NCBI RefSeq assembly: GCF_900446215.1
Contig: NZ_UAQZ01000001.1
Coordinates: forward strand, 1,736,001-1,800,000
Reading direction: 5' to 3'
From: Burkholderia cenocepacia
Lineage (GTDB): Bacteria > Pseudomonadota > Gammaproteobacteria > Burkholderiales > Burkholderiaceae
Length of the DNA: 64,000 nucleotides
Part shown: positions 12,151 to 21,295 of the stretch, piece by piece
How positions within the stretch are numbered: position 1 is the stretch's first letter
Layout: each line of letters opens with the position of its first letter
Notes under the pieces: model-generated
The model's database searches: none
Seen by the model: the letters and a program-made list of their open reading frames with translations, nothing else
Told to the model about the DNA's origin: nothing
Program-made: the position numbers and the translations under genes

Positions 12151-14154
12151 ATGGATGACGAAAACGATAGCGCGGTGCTCGAGGCGCACGTCGGTACGCG
12201 CAGCCCCTGCTGGCGTCTCGGCAGCGACAGCAACGCGCTCGAACTGGCCGCGGTCCGCGGCCTGACCAACGTCGCGATCGCGCTGACGGTCGAGCAGGCC
12301 GCGCGCATCCGCGCGCTGACCGGCGTCACGTCGCACCTCGTGCTCGACATCTTGCTGTTTGGCAACCCGGTCAGCCTCCATCTCGTCGGCAGGAAGGTCA
12401 ATACGGTCGACTGGGCCGGCACGGCGTCCGCCTATTCCGATACCGAATCCGTCGCCGGCGACCTGTCGCACGGGCTCGCGTTCGCCGAGCAGGTCGTGTC
12501 CGAAGTGAATTCGCTCGTCGTGATCCTCGACCGCAACGGGATGGTGCAGCGCTTCAACCGCCTGTGCGAGGAAGTGACGGGCAAGCGCGAGGTCGACGTG
12601 ATCGGCCGCAGCGCGTTCGAGCTGTTCATGAGCCCCGAGCAGGGCGCGCAGTCGCGCAGCAACATCACGGGCTTTTTCGCGAGCAACCAGTCGTTCGCGG
12701 TCGAGCGCTACATCAACACGGTCAACGGGCCGCGCCTGTTCCAGTTCCGCAACAAGTTCGTGCAGAGCGGCAGCGGCGTCGACGAGCAGTACCTGATCTG
12801 CTCGGGCATCGACATCACCGAGGAGCGCAACGCGCAGCAGCGGCTCACCGAGCTCGCGAACACCGACGTGCTCACCGGGCTGCCGAACCGCCATGCGATC
12901 AGCGAGCGCATCCACGCGGCGATCGCCGCGGAGAGCGAGCAGACGCGCGGGCAGGTCGGCATCCTGTTCCTCGATCTCGACAACTTCAAGCGCGTCAACG
13001 ATCACTACGGGCACATCACCGGCGACCGCCTGCTGCAGGACGTGTCGGCGATCATCAGCGGCTGCCTGCCGTCCGGCGCGACGCTCGCGCGGCTCGGCGG
13101 CGACGAATTCCTCGTGCTGTTCGAACAGGGCACGCGCCCGCTGCTCGAAGCGACCGCGCAGATCATCCTCGAGCGGCTGCGCACGCCGATCCATCTCGGG
13201 CTGATGGAGGTCTACACGAGCTGCTCGATCGGCATCGCGATGCATCCGCAGCACGGCGATTCGCTCGAGACGCTGATCCGCAGCGCCGATACCGCGATGT
13301 ACGTCGCGAAGGAAGAGGGCAAGCATACGTATCGCGTGTTCTCGCTGGAGATGAACCAGAAGGTCGCGAAGTACATGTGGCTCGACACGAACCTGCGCAA
13401 GGCGCTCGAGGAAGAGCAGTTCGTGCTGCATTACCAGCCGGTCGTCGATATCGCGACGGGCGACGTGCACGGCGTCGAGGCGCTGATCCGCTGGCAGTCG
13501 CCCGATCGCGGGCTCGTCGCGCCGGTCGAGTTCATCCGTTTCGCGGAAGAGTCGGGGCTGATCGCGCCGCTCGGACGCTGGGTGATGCGCACGGCAGCCG
13601 CGCAGGCCGCCGCGTGGAAGGCGAAGGGGCTCGGCATCCGGATCGCGGTGAACGTGTCCGCGCGGCAGTTGCAGGACATGAACATCGTGCATCAGTTCGC
13701 GTCGATTCTCGACGGCGCGGGGCTCAAGCCCGGCCTGCTCGACATCGAGCTGACCGAGAGCTGCTTCATCGAGGACGAGGACGCGGCCATCGGGCTGATG
13801 CGGCAGTTCCGCCAGCTCGGCGCGGAGATCCATCTCGACGATTTCGGCACCGGCTATTCGTCGCTGTCGCAGTTGTCGCGGCTGCCGCTCGACGCGATCA
13901 AGCTCGACCGCACCTTCATCACGGCGATCGACCGCAATCCGCGCTCGCAGGCGCTGGTGCGCTCGGTCGTGTCGCTCGCGAAGGCGCTGAATTTCGCGGT
14001 GGTCGCCGAAGGCGTCGAAACGCATGCGGAAGCCGAATTCCTCAAGCAGCTCGACGTCGATCACGCGCAGGGCTACTACTACGCGCGGCCGATGCCGGCG
14101 CAGGCGTTCGAGGCGTGGCTCGCGGAGACGAGAAAGCTCAGGCTGATCGCCTGA
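12151..14154 (+). CDS. rpfR: RpfR: BDSF receptor with PAS, GGDEF and EAL domains
   Basis: 667 residues from ATG 12151; an in-frame GTG at 12145 is less likely because this start gives the published residue numbering. Domain order: an N-terminal RpfF-interaction (FI) domain (about 1-95), a PAS domain (about 105-215, SLVVILDRNGMVQRFN) that binds cis-2-dodecenoic acid (BDSF), a GGDEF domain with intact RLGGDEF (D318, E319), and an EAL domain with E443 in GVEALIRW plus DDFGTGYSS. In B. cenocepacia, BDSF binding stimulates c-di-GMP phosphodiesterase activity, controlling motility, biofilm and virulence; the FI domain sequesters and restrains RpfF. Convergent with rpfF. No membrane segments, so cytoplasmic. 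Confidence 0.97.
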   Translation: MDDENDSAVLEAHVGTRSPCWRLGSDSNALELAAVRGLTNVAIALTVEQAARIRALTGVTSHLVLDILLFGNPVSLHLVGRKVNTVDWAGTASAYSDTESVAGDLSHGLAFAEQVVSEVNSLVVILDRNGMVQRFNRLCEEVTGKREVDVIGRSAFELFMSPEQGAQSRSNITGFFASNQSFAVERYINTVNGPRLFQFRNKFVQSGSGVDEQYLICSGIDITEERNAQQRLTELANTDVLTGLPNRHAISERIHAAIAAESEQTRGQVGILFLDLDNFKRVNDHYGHITGDRLLQDVSAIISGCLPSGATLARLGGDEFLVLFEQGTRPLLEATAQIILERLRTPIHLGLMEVYTSCSIGIAMHPQHGDSLETLIRSADTAMYVAKEEGKHTYRVFSLEMNQKVAKYMWLDTNLRKALEEEQFVLHYQPVVDIATGDVHGVEALIRWQSPDRGLVAPVEFIRFAEESGLIAPLGRWVMRTAAAQAAAWKAKGLGIRIAVNVSARQLQDMNIVHQFASILDGAGLKPGLLDIELTESCFIEDEDAAIGLMRQFRQLGAEIHLDDFGTGYSSLSQLSRLPLDAIKLDRTFITAIDRNPRSQALVRSVVSLAKALNFAVVAEGVETHAEAEFLKQLDVDHAQGYYYARPMPAQAFEAWLAETRKLRLIA

Positions 14155-14170
14155 GCGTCGTTCCGGACAA

Positions 14171-14195
14171 GGCGCCGCCGGCCGTCGGCGGCGCC
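14171..14195. terminator. Bidirectional hairpin between rpfR and rpfF
   Basis: GGCGCCGCCG at 14171-14180 and CGGCGGCGCC at 14186-14195 form a perfect 10-bp stem with loop GCCGT, in the 48 bases between the two convergent stop codons. The symmetry and position suggest it ends transcription from both sides, although U-tracts are absent. Confidence 0.6.
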
Positions 14196-14202
14196 CGTCG
14201 CA

Positions 14203-15066
14203 TTACACCGTGCGCAGCTTCGACACGCGCCGGTTCTGCAGCATCACCAGGCGTTCCATGTACGCGAGGTCCTTCGGCTCGATCGTGAACGCCGCATGGA
14301 CCCACGCTTCCGTGATGTCCATCAGCTCCGAGCGCGACAGCTGGAACACGCGTTCGCGGGCGCGCAGCATCGCACGGATGCCGTTCAGCTTGGGCTTCGT
14401 CACGTCGATGAAGGTGCGCGTCGCGAGATACGCGTCACCGGCGTCGAACGTCTCGTCGATCAGCCCGCAGTCTTCGTACCACTCTGCCGCATGCGCTTCG
14501 CCGGTCGCGATCAGCGATTCCGCGAGGCCGCGGTTCGCCTTGCGCGCGACCAGCGAATAGCCGCCCATGCCCGGGAACAGGTTGAACGCGATCTCGGGGA
14601 ACCCGAGTTTCACGCCCTTCTGCGCGAGCACGTAGTGATGCGCGAGCGCGGCCTCGAAGCCGCCGCCGAGCGCGCTGCCCTCGACCATCGCGATCGAGAT
14701 CGCGCCGGTGCCGAAGCCCGTGTAGATCTCGTACACGCCGTCGATGCACGAGCGCGCATAGGCCATCAGCTGGTCGCGCCGGCCGCTGCGGATCGCGTCG
14801 ACGAAGAAACTCAGGTCGCCGCCGACGTTGAACAGCTCGGGGACGAGCGAGCCCGTCACCCAGAAGTCGAACGTGAGGCCCGAGTCGCGTGCGACGCGCG
14901 CGAGATGGATGATGTCGGTGACGAGTTGCTGGTTGAAACACGGCCGCGGCTCCGATCGCAGCATCATCCACATGACGTTACGGCCTTCTTCGTAGAAGGC
15001 CGTCAGTTGCGAGAGTTCGCCGGCTTCGTAAAACGGCCGGCACGCCGGATGGGATTGGAGTTGCAT
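14203..15066 (-). CDS. rpfF: RpfF: BDSF synthase (crotonase-family dehydratase/thioesterase)
   Basis: 287-residue crotonase-fold enzyme that makes cis-2-dodecenoic acid (BDSF) from 3-hydroxydodecanoyl-ACP by dehydration followed by thioester cleavage. The two catalytic glutamates of RpfF enzymes are present as E138 (GGGFEA) and E158 (FPEIAFN), equivalent to E141/E161 of Xanthomonas RpfF. The oxyanion-hole region GSALGGGFE is intact and residues 20-90 (ELSQLTAFYEEGRNVMW) match the DSF-synthase subfamily rather than general enoyl-CoA hydratases. The product is the ligand of the adjacent RpfR. Confidence 0.96.
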   Translation of the reverse strand: MQLQSHPACRPFYEAGELSQLTAFYEEGRNVMWMMLRSEPRPCFNQQLVTDIIHLARVARDSGLTFDFWVTGSLVPELFNVGGDLSFFVDAIRSGRRDQLMAYARSCIDGVYEIYTGFGTGAISIAMVEGSALGGGFEAALAHHYVLAQKGVKLGFPEIAFNLFPGMGGYSLVARKANRGLAESLIATGEAHAAEWYEDCGLIDETFDAGDAYLATRTFIDVTKPKLNGIRAMLRARERVFQLSRSELMDITEAWVHAAFTIEPKDLAYMERLVMLQNRRVSKLRTV

Positions 15067-15332
15067 GGTATGTCCTCGTGAGATGTGGTTTTAAAGACCG
15101 TCGCGCCATGCGCCATGCGGGTATCGGGTTGCCCGCCGGGGCGCCTGGCGCGAGGCATCGCCATTGTTGCGCGCGCACAAAAGTCGAATTGCGGGGAACA
15201 ACGCACGAACGGAAAACCCGTGCGGCTTGCGTTCGGGCGAAAGGGCGGGTGACGACGGAGGGCGGGACGAGGGGTTGAGGTCGGTGGGGGAGGGGACTCG
15301 AGTGGAGCGGGCGCGCCGGCGTCGCCGGTCGC

Positions 15333-15578
15333 TTACGCGCTGAAAGCGACGTCAGGACGCCGATCCGCTGTTGCGGATCGGGTCGACCGGCGTGGGGGCG
15401 ATTCGTCTCGTCGCGAGCGAGAGGGCGCGCGCGGCGCGCATGGCCGCTCGGCGTCGATCGGCTTCGGATGCCGCCGTTCGGGATGCAGCACCGTTGGCAG
15501 CGTGCCGAACAGGACCACACGCAGCCACGCGAACGCCATCACGCGGTCACCGGTTGCGCAAGCGTTACCGATCGGCAT
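15333..15578 (-). CDS. Small hypothetical protein with strong ribosome site
   Basis: 81 residues from ATG 15578. On the minus strand a strong Shine-Dalgarno GGAAGGAGA sits 6 bases before the ATG, the main reason to call it. The N-terminal half has a hydrophobic stretch (VMAFAWLRVVLFGTLPTVL), so it may be a single-pass membrane peptide; the C-terminal half is basic and low complexity (PSRSRRDESPPRRST). No family recognised. It sits alone, divergent from the transglutaminase-like gene. Could still be a chance frame. Confidence 0.4.
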   Translation of the reverse strand: MPIGNACATGDRVMAFAWLRVVLFGTLPTVLHPERRHPKPIDAERPCAPRAPSRSRRDESPPRRSTRSATADRRPDVAFSA

Positions 15579-15757
15579 GAGATCTCCTTCCCGCTGGCGC
15601 GGCTTGACGCTTGCCGGCCCGTCGCCCACACTGGGCCGCACGACGGCCCCGCGTGCGAGTGCGCGCGAGCGGCCCGTCATGCGCGCGTCATGCGGTACGA
15701 CTCCCGCTCCGGCGCGCGGCGCTGACGCCCGGCAACGAACGCGCGGAGAGCTTCGAC

Positions 15758-17674
15758 GTGGTGCGTTTTTATTCCCGATGGACCGGCTGCCTGCTTGCGT
15801 GCGCCGTGGCGTTCGGCACAGGTATGGCCGTGGCCGACACGCCCGACTCACATGACACGCCGGATGCTCGCGACGCGGGCGAGACGGCGCCCGTCACGCT
15901 CGTCAGCGACGTCCACGAATTCGTGATCCAGCACGACGGTTCGCTCGACGAGCACGACGATTCGACACTGCGCGCGAACGACGCAAACGGGATCGACGCG
16001 GTCGCGCAGCGCTACGTGTGGTTCGACAAGCATCTCGAGAAGGTGGAACTGCTCGCGGCCGAGACGATCGACCGCGACGGCGTCGCGCATCCGGTCGGCG
16101 CGGACGGCATCCGCGACGTGCAGGAGCCGCGTTCGGCCGGCGCGCCGACGTTCCAGGACGGGCTGCTGCGCACCGTCGTGTTTCCCGGCGTCGAAGCCGG
16201 GTCGAGCACGCGCGTCGCGTTCCGCAAGACCCGCACGAAGCCGGTCAATCGCGGCTACTTCGGCTACACCGTCGAGCCGTCACGCGAGCCGGTCGACAGC
16301 CAGCGGCTGATTTTCGACGTGCCGGCCGACATGCCGCTGTACGCGGATGCGCGCGGCTACGTCGCGCTGCCGCCGGTCACGGCGAACGGTCGCACGCGTT
16401 ACGAATTCGACTACCGGCACGGCGCGTACGATCGCATCGAGAGCGGCGCGGTCGGCTATCCGACCTACGGCGACCGGCTCGTCGTGTCGACGCTGCCCGA
16501 CTACGCGGCGTTCGCCGCGCGCTACCGCAACGCGGCCGTCGACCCGGGCGCGAACGATCCGGCCGTCGTGCAACTGGCGCGCGCGCTCACGGCAGGTGCC
16601 GCCGAGCCACGCGACAAGGCGCGCATCCTGTACGACTGGGTGCAGGCGAACGTGCGCTACGTCGGGCTGTTTCTCGGCGAAACGGCCGCCGCGCCGCATC
16701 GCGTGACCGACATCCTGCGCAACCGCTACGGCGACTGCAAGGACCACGTCGCGCTGTTCGGCGCGTTGCTCGCGGCGGTCGGCATTCGCAGCGAACCGGT
16801 GCTGATCAACCTCGGCTCGGTGTACACGCTGCCGTCCGTCCCCGGCTACGGCGCCGGCGCGATCAATCATGCGATCACGTGGCTGCCCGATCTCGGCCTC
16901 TACGCGGACACGACGACGGCCGGCATCGCATTCGGCTACCTGCCGCCGATCGTGATGGATCGCCCGGCGCTGCTGGTCGATACGGGCGTGCTGTCGCGCA
17001 CGCCGGCCACGCAGCCGCGCGGCCGCACCGCGCGCATCGCGATCGATGCCGCGCAGCCCGGCGCCGCGCGTGTTCAGGCGTATGTCGAGGACGACGGCTG
17101 GACGGCCGAACTCGAGCGCACGCTGTTTCGCCGCGCGTCGCGCGAGCGCATCGAACAACTGGCGAACGAGCGCCTGCGGCAAAGCGGCCTGCGCGGCCGC
17201 GCGCAACTGTCGACCGGCGACCGGCGCGTGTCCGACGGCCCGTTCGACGTGACCGTGACCGGCACGCTCGATCATTTCGTGTGGCCGGACGGCACGACCG
17301 CGTTGCCCGCGCTGTCGAGCCTCACGGGCGGTATCGCGACGCAGGTCGAGGCCTGGCTGGCCGAGCCGGTGCGCACGCAGCCGTGGGGCTGCGTCGGCGG
17401 CACGTTCGACGAGACCGGCCAGATCGCGCTGCCGGCGGGCGTCGCCGTGACCGACCTGCCGGCCGATACGGCCGTGCACGACCGGTTCGTCGACTTCACG
17501 TCGCATTACGTGTTCGATGCGGCCGCGCGCGTCGTGCAGGTCACGCGGCGGATGAAGGCGGATTTCGGCCGGCAGGTCTGCACGCCGGACGAGTTTGCCG
17601 CGCTGCGCGCGTCGCTCGAGCGCATCGAGCGCGACACACAGGCGCAGATCGTCGTGCGGGCGAAGCAGCGTTGA
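15758..17674 (+). CDS. DUF3857 and transglutaminase-like exported protein
   Basis: 638 residues from GTG 15758 (GGAGAG at 15745-15750 precedes it; GTG 15761 is an alternative). A signal peptide covers about residues 8-28 (TGCLLACAVAFGTGMAVA). DUF3857 (about 60-270) is followed by a transglutaminase/protease-like core with the full triad: C327 in YGDCKDH, H371 in INHAITW, D384 in YADTTT. The C-terminus is a beta-rich DUF3858-like region. Such proteins are predicted periplasmic peptidases or cross-linking enzymes of unknown substrate. The 54-codon gene downstream is probably cotranscribed. Confidence 0.85.
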   Translation: MVRFYSRWTGCLLACAVAFGTGMAVADTPDSHDTPDARDAGETAPVTLVSDVHEFVIQHDGSLDEHDDSTLRANDANGIDAVAQRYVWFDKHLEKVELLAAETIDRDGVAHPVGADGIRDVQEPRSAGAPTFQDGLLRTVVFPGVEAGSSTRVAFRKTRTKPVNRGYFGYTVEPSREPVDSQRLIFDVPADMPLYADARGYVALPPVTANGRTRYEFDYRHGAYDRIESGAVGYPTYGDRLVVSTLPDYAAFAARYRNAAVDPGANDPAVVQLARALTAGAAEPRDKARILYDWVQANVRYVGLFLGETAAAPHRVTDILRNRYGDCKDHVALFGALLAAVGIRSEPVLINLGSVYTLPSVPGYGAGAINHAITWLPDLGLYADTTTAGIAFGYLPPIVMDRPALLVDTGVLSRTPATQPRGRTARIAIDAAQPGAARVQAYVEDDGWTAELERTLFRRASRERIEQLANERLRQSGLRGRAQLSTGDRRVSDGPFDVTVTGTLDHFVWPDGTTALPALSSLTGGIATQVEAWLAEPVRTQPWGCVGGTFDETGQIALPAGVAVTDLPADTAVHDRFVDFTSHYVFDAAARVVQVTRRMKADFGRQVCTPDEFAALRASLERIERDTQAQIVVRAKQR

Positions 17675-17742
17675 GCGGCGCGGGCACGGCATTCGCTCCG
17701 AAGCGGCGAATGACCGCAATTGCCGACGCGCAGGAGGACATC

Positions 17743-17907
17743 ATGACGGAGCGGGATCGCGAGATCGCCGAACTCTCGAAGGAATTGCTGGGCCGGATCG
17801 TGCAGGGCGCCGTCACGAACGGCGCAGCCGTGGATGCGCAGCAGTGCGCGGCGCTCGCCGTGCAGTGCGCCACGGCGCTGGTCGACAGGCTCGATGCGTT
17901 GAAGTGA
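17743..17907 (+). CDS. Small hypothetical helical protein
   Basis: 54 residues from ATG 17743, preceded by a perfect AGGAGG at 17732-17737 with 5-base spacing; this decides against the upstream in-frame ATG at 17710. Charged N-terminus (MTERDREIAELSKELLGRI) then an Ala/Val-rich helix. No family recognised. It starts 68 bases after the transglutaminase-like gene and is probably translated from the same message. Confidence 0.6.
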   Translation: MTERDREIAELSKELLGRIVQGAVTNGAAVDAQQCAALAVQCATALVDRLDALK

Positions 17908-17937
17908 CGCGCGGCAGGCCGTCGCCGTCGCCGCACG

Positions 17938-18987
17938 TTACGCTTCGGCGGGCACGTCGCCGTCCGCGCGCACGGCGCCCGGCGGCTTGCCGACCACGCG
18001 CTTGAACGCCCGGCTGAACGCGGCGAGCGAACCGTAGCCGAGCCGGTACGCGACCGCTTCGATCGTCTCGCGGTCGCGCGCGATCCACTGCGCGGCGAGC
18101 CGCATCCGCAGCTCGGTCAGGTAACGCACGGGCGTCATCCCGGTGGCCGCGAGGAAGCGCTCGGCGAACACCGAGCGCGACACGCCCGCTTCGGCCGCAA
18201 GCTCCGCGACGCTCCAGTTGCGGCCCGGGTCGCGATGCAGCGCGACGATCGCGCGGCCGAGCTTCGGCTCGCGCAGCGCCTGCACCCAGCCGGTCGCATC
18301 GCCGCATCCGCACTCGACCCAGCCGCGCACGATGAACGCCGCGACCACGTCCGCGAGCCGCGCGAGGATGCCCGCGAAGCCCGCGCGCGCCGTGCACGCC
18401 TCGCGCTCCATCGCATCGAGCATCGGGCGGATTTCCGGGTAGCGCGCGAGCAGCGTGCCCACGTGCATGAACGCGGGCATCGTGCCGACCAGCGGCTGCA
18501 TGCCGCCGAGGTCGAGTTCCATGCACGCGCTGAAGATCAGCGCATCGCCGGCGCCGGGTTCCTTCGTCGCGCAGCTCGTGGGCGACACGCCGGCCGACGC
18601 CACCGACGCGACCGTATCGCAGATCTTCGCGACCTCGAAGCCGTCGATCTCGCGGCACGGCACATCCGGATCGGACACCAGTGCGTGCATGCCGCCGTGC
18701 GGCAACAGGATCGCGTCGCCGGCCTCGAGCCGCATCGTCTCGCCCGTCGCGTCGCGCAGCAGCACAGGTCCGCGCACGATGAAATGGAACTGCGCGCGGC
18801 CCGTCCCGTGGCCGAAACTCAGTCCGAACGGCCGCGCGACCTGGATGCGGCGGTACTGGACGCCGCTCAGGCGCATCCCCAGCAGCAGCTCGCTGACGAG
18901 GTCGTGCGTGTCGGAAATCGGGGGCAGAAGGGGCTCGGACATATCGAGATATGGACGTTCGATCAACAAGAACGGATTGTATGTCAT
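17938..18987 (-). CDS. AraC-family regulator with cupin-type sensor domain
   Basis: Residues 20-150 are a cupin-type AraC ligand-binding domain (FGLSFGHGTGRAQFHFIVRG, LEAGDAILLPHGGMHAL), and residues 230-345 hold the two HTH motifs (SVAELAAEAGVSRSVFAERF, TIEAVAYRLGYGSLAAFSRAFKR). ATG 18987 is preceded by AGGACGG; ATG 18942 is a shorter alternative. Transcribed divergently from an MFS exporter gene 70 bases away, which it probably controls. Regulators with this layout often sit next to DHA1-type exporters. Confidence 0.88.
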   Translation of the reverse strand: MTYNPFLLIERPYLDMSEPLLPPISDTHDLVSELLLGMRLSGVQYRRIQVARPFGLSFGHGTGRAQFHFIVRGPVLLRDATGETMRLEAGDAILLPHGGMHALVSDPDVPCREIDGFEVAKICDTVASVASAGVSPTSCATKEPGAGDALIFSACMELDLGGMQPLVGTMPAFMHVGTLLARYPEIRPMLDAMEREACTARAGFAGILARLADVVAAFIVRGWVECGCGDATGWVQALREPKLGRAIVALHRDPGRNWSVAELAAEAGVSRSVFAERFLAATGMTPVRYLTELRMRLAAQWIARDRETIEAVAYRLGYGSLAAFSRAFKRVVGKPPGAVRADGDVPAEA

Positions 18988-19057
18988 AGACCGTCCTGCC
19001 GCCGTTCCTTACGATACGCCCTCATCAGTACTTTCCCTAACCGACACGGAACCTCGC

Positions 19058-20260
19058 ATGAATCCCGGAATCTCCTCGGCCGCCTCGACGGCGGCCCCCC
19101 GCGAACCGGCCTGGGGCGCGGTATTCGCGATGGCGCTCGGCGTGTTCGGGCTCGTCACGGCCGAATTCCTGCCGGCGAGCCTGCTCACGCCGATGGCCGA
19201 GAGCCTCGGCGTGACCGAAGGCGTGGCCGGACAGGCCGTCACGGCCACCGCCACGGTCGCGCTCGTCACGAGCCTGCTGATCTCGGCGCTCACGCGCACG
19301 ATCGACCGGCGGCGCGTGCTGCTGGTGTTCTCGGTGCTGCTCGTCGCATCGAATCTCGCCGTCGCGTTCGCGCCGAACCTGGGCGTGCTGCTGATCGGCC
19401 GCGTCGTGCTCGGCATCGCGCTCGGCGGCTTCTGGACGATGGCGACCGCCACCGCGATGCGGCTCGTGCCGACGGCGATGGTGCCGCGCGCGCTGTCGAT
19501 CATCTTCAGCGGCGTGGCGGTCGCGACCATCGCGTCCGCGCCGATGGGCAGCTACTTCGGTCACCTGATCGGCTGGCGCAACGTGTTCCTGATCGCGGCC
19601 GTGCTCGGCGGCCTCGCGTTCGTGTCGCAGCTTCTCACGCTGCCGTCGATGCCGCCGAGCGGCACGACGCGGCTGCGCACGCTGATCGACGTGCTGCGCC
19701 GGCCGACCGTCGGCCTCGGGATGTTCGCGACGATCCTCGTGTTCACCGGCCATTTCGCGTTCTTCACGTATCTGCGGCCGTTCCTCGAACAGGTCGCGGG
19801 CGTCGGCGTGAACGGGCTGTCGGCGATCCTGCTCGGCTACGGCATCGCGAACTTCGTCGGCACGTCGCTCGCGGGCCGCGTGCTCGAACACCGGCTGCGG
19901 CCGATGCTGATCGGCATGCCGGCGCTGATGGTCGTGCTCGGCATCGCGCTCGTCGTGCTCGGCCGCGCGCCGATGATCGACGCGGTGCTGGTCGCGTTGT
20001 GGGGAATGGCGTTCGGCGGCGTGCCGGTCGCGTGGTCGACGTGGGTCACGCGCACCGTGCCCGACGAAGCGGAGAGCGCGGGCGGGCTGATCGTCGCGGC
20101 GATCCAGCTCGCGATCGCGACGGGCGCGGCCGCCGGCGGCGTCGTGTTCGACGCGAACGGCGCGGCAGGCGTGTTCGTCGGCGCGGCGATCGTGCTGGCG
20201 GTGGCGGTCGCGACGATCGTGACCGGCGTGCCGAAGCGGGTGGGCGTGGTCGCGTCCTGA
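19058..20260 (+). CDS. MFS transporter (DHA1-type exporter)
   Basis: 400 residues with 12 predicted helices. TM1 contains GVFGLVTAEFLPASLLTPMAE, typical of the DHA1 AraJ/PbuE/NepI-like group of drug, sugar or purine exporters; the loop 2-3 region has TRTIDRRRVLL, and TM4-5 carries ALGGFWTMATATAMRL. Divergent from the AraC regulator. Substrate not predictable from sequence. Confidence 0.85.
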   Translation: MNPGISSAASTAAPREPAWGAVFAMALGVFGLVTAEFLPASLLTPMAESLGVTEGVAGQAVTATATVALVTSLLISALTRTIDRRRVLLVFSVLLVASNLAVAFAPNLGVLLIGRVVLGIALGGFWTMATATAMRLVPTAMVPRALSIIFSGVAVATIASAPMGSYFGHLIGWRNVFLIAAVLGGLAFVSQLLTLPSMPPSGTTRLRTLIDVLRRPTVGLGMFATILVFTGHFAFFTYLRPFLEQVAGVGVNGLSAILLGYGIANFVGTSLAGRVLEHRLRPMLIGMPALMVVLGIALVVLGRAPMIDAVLVALWGMAFGGVPVAWSTWVTRTVPDEAESAGGLIVAAIQLAIATGAAAGGVVFDANGAAGVFVGAAIVLAVAVATIVTGVPKRVGVVAS

Positions 20261-20266
20261 CCGGCC

Positions 20267-20293
20267 CGGCGGCCCGCGCGGTACGGGCCGCCG
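20267..20293. terminator. Hairpin between convergent MFS and aldo/keto reductase genes
   Basis: CGGCGGCCCG at 20267-20276 and CGGGCCGCCG at 20284-20293 form a 10-bp perfect stem with a 7-base loop, 6 bases after the MFS stop and 20 bases before the convergent gene's stop. Confidence 0.55.
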
Positions 20294-20312
20294 CCGGCCG
20301 ATCGTCCGGGCG

Positions 20313-21191
20313 TCAGGTGGCGCTGGCGTCCGCGATGCGGTCGAGTGCCGCGAGCGCGTCGGCCGGCAGAGCGAGATCGGCTGCCGCGAGATTCTCGCGC
20401 AGATGCGCGACCGACGACGTGCCGGGAATCAGCAGGAGATTCGGCGCGCGGCGCAGCAGCCACGCAAGCGCGACCTGCATCGGCGTCGCGCCGACGCGGG
20501 CGGCGACGTCGGACAGCGTCGACGACTGCAGCGGCGAGAAGCCGCCGAGCGGGAAATACGGCACGTACGCGATGCCGTCACGGGCCAGCGTGTCGATCAG
20601 TGCATCGTCGCCGCGATGCGCGATGTTGTAGTGGTTCTGCACGCAGACGATGTCGCAGATCCGCCGGCCTTCTGCAACCTGCGCGGGCGTGACGTTGCTC
20701 AGGCCGATGTGCCGGACCAGCTCGCGCCGTTGCAGTTCGGCGAGCGTGGCCAGCGGCGCTTCGATCGATCCCTCGGCCGGCCCGTGCGTGTCGAACATGA
20801 TGCGCAGGTTGACGACGTCGAGCACGTCGAGCCCCAGGTTGCGCAGGTTGTCGTGCACGGCCCGTTCGAGTTCGTCGGGCGCGAAGGCGGGCAGCCACGA
20901 CGCGTCGTCGCCGCGGCGCGCGCCGATCTTGGTGACGATCACGAGATCGTCGCGATATGGATGCAACGCGTCGCGAATCAGCCGGTTCGTCACGTGCGGG
21001 CCGTAGAAGTCGCTGGTGTCGAGATGGTCGACGCCGGATTCGACGGCTTCGCGCAAGACCTTCAATGCGGCGTCGCGGTCTTTCGGCGGGCCGAATACAC
21101 CGGGGCCGGCGAGCTGCATCGCGCCGTAGCCGATCCGTCTGACGTGGCGATCTCCGAGCCTGAAGGTGGCGGTGTGGCGAATGTCGGGCAT
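20313..21191 (-). CDS. Aldo/keto reductase, YdbC-like
   Basis: 292 residues from ATG 21191, chosen because AGGAG lies upstream on the minus strand and the family starts here. NADPH-dependent carbonyl reductase with catalytic D and Y (HLDTSDFYGPH) and K (VIVTKIGA). The usual catalytic His position reads VVNLRIM, the NLR form seen in the E. coli YdbC group, so this is a subfamily trait rather than a mutation. C-terminal cofactor segment LLIPGTSSVAHLREN. Divergent from a LysR gene 104 bases away, its probable regulator. Confidence 0.88.
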   Translation of the reverse strand: MPDIRHTATFRLGDRHVRRIGYGAMQLAGPGVFGPPKDRDAALKVLREAVESGVDHLDTSDFYGPHVTNRLIRDALHPYRDDLVIVTKIGARRGDDASWLPAFAPDELERAVHDNLRNLGLDVLDVVNLRIMFDTHGPAEGSIEAPLATLAELQRRELVRHIGLSNVTPAQVAEGRRICDIVCVQNHYNIAHRGDDALIDTLARDGIAYVPYFPLGGFSPLQSSTLSDVAARVGATPMQVALAWLLRRAPNLLLIPGTSSVAHLRENLAAADLALPADALAALDRIADASAT

Positions 21192-21266
21192 GACGTGCTC
21201 CTGTCGATGAGATGAATGAATGCGTTCAGCATAGGGACGAGTCGTCTGCGCGATAAGCCGGCATAA

Positions 21267-21285
21267 TTCGCACGGGTTGTACGAA
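21267..21285. promoter_or_regulatory. Candidate LysR-type operator
   Basis: TTCGCAC at 21267-21273 and GTACGAA at 21279-21285 form an interrupted dyad (6 of 7 positions) that fits the T-N11-A LysR consensus, 10 bases before the LysR start and between the two divergent genes. Confidence 0.45.
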
Positions 21286-21295
21286 AAGGCGAACA

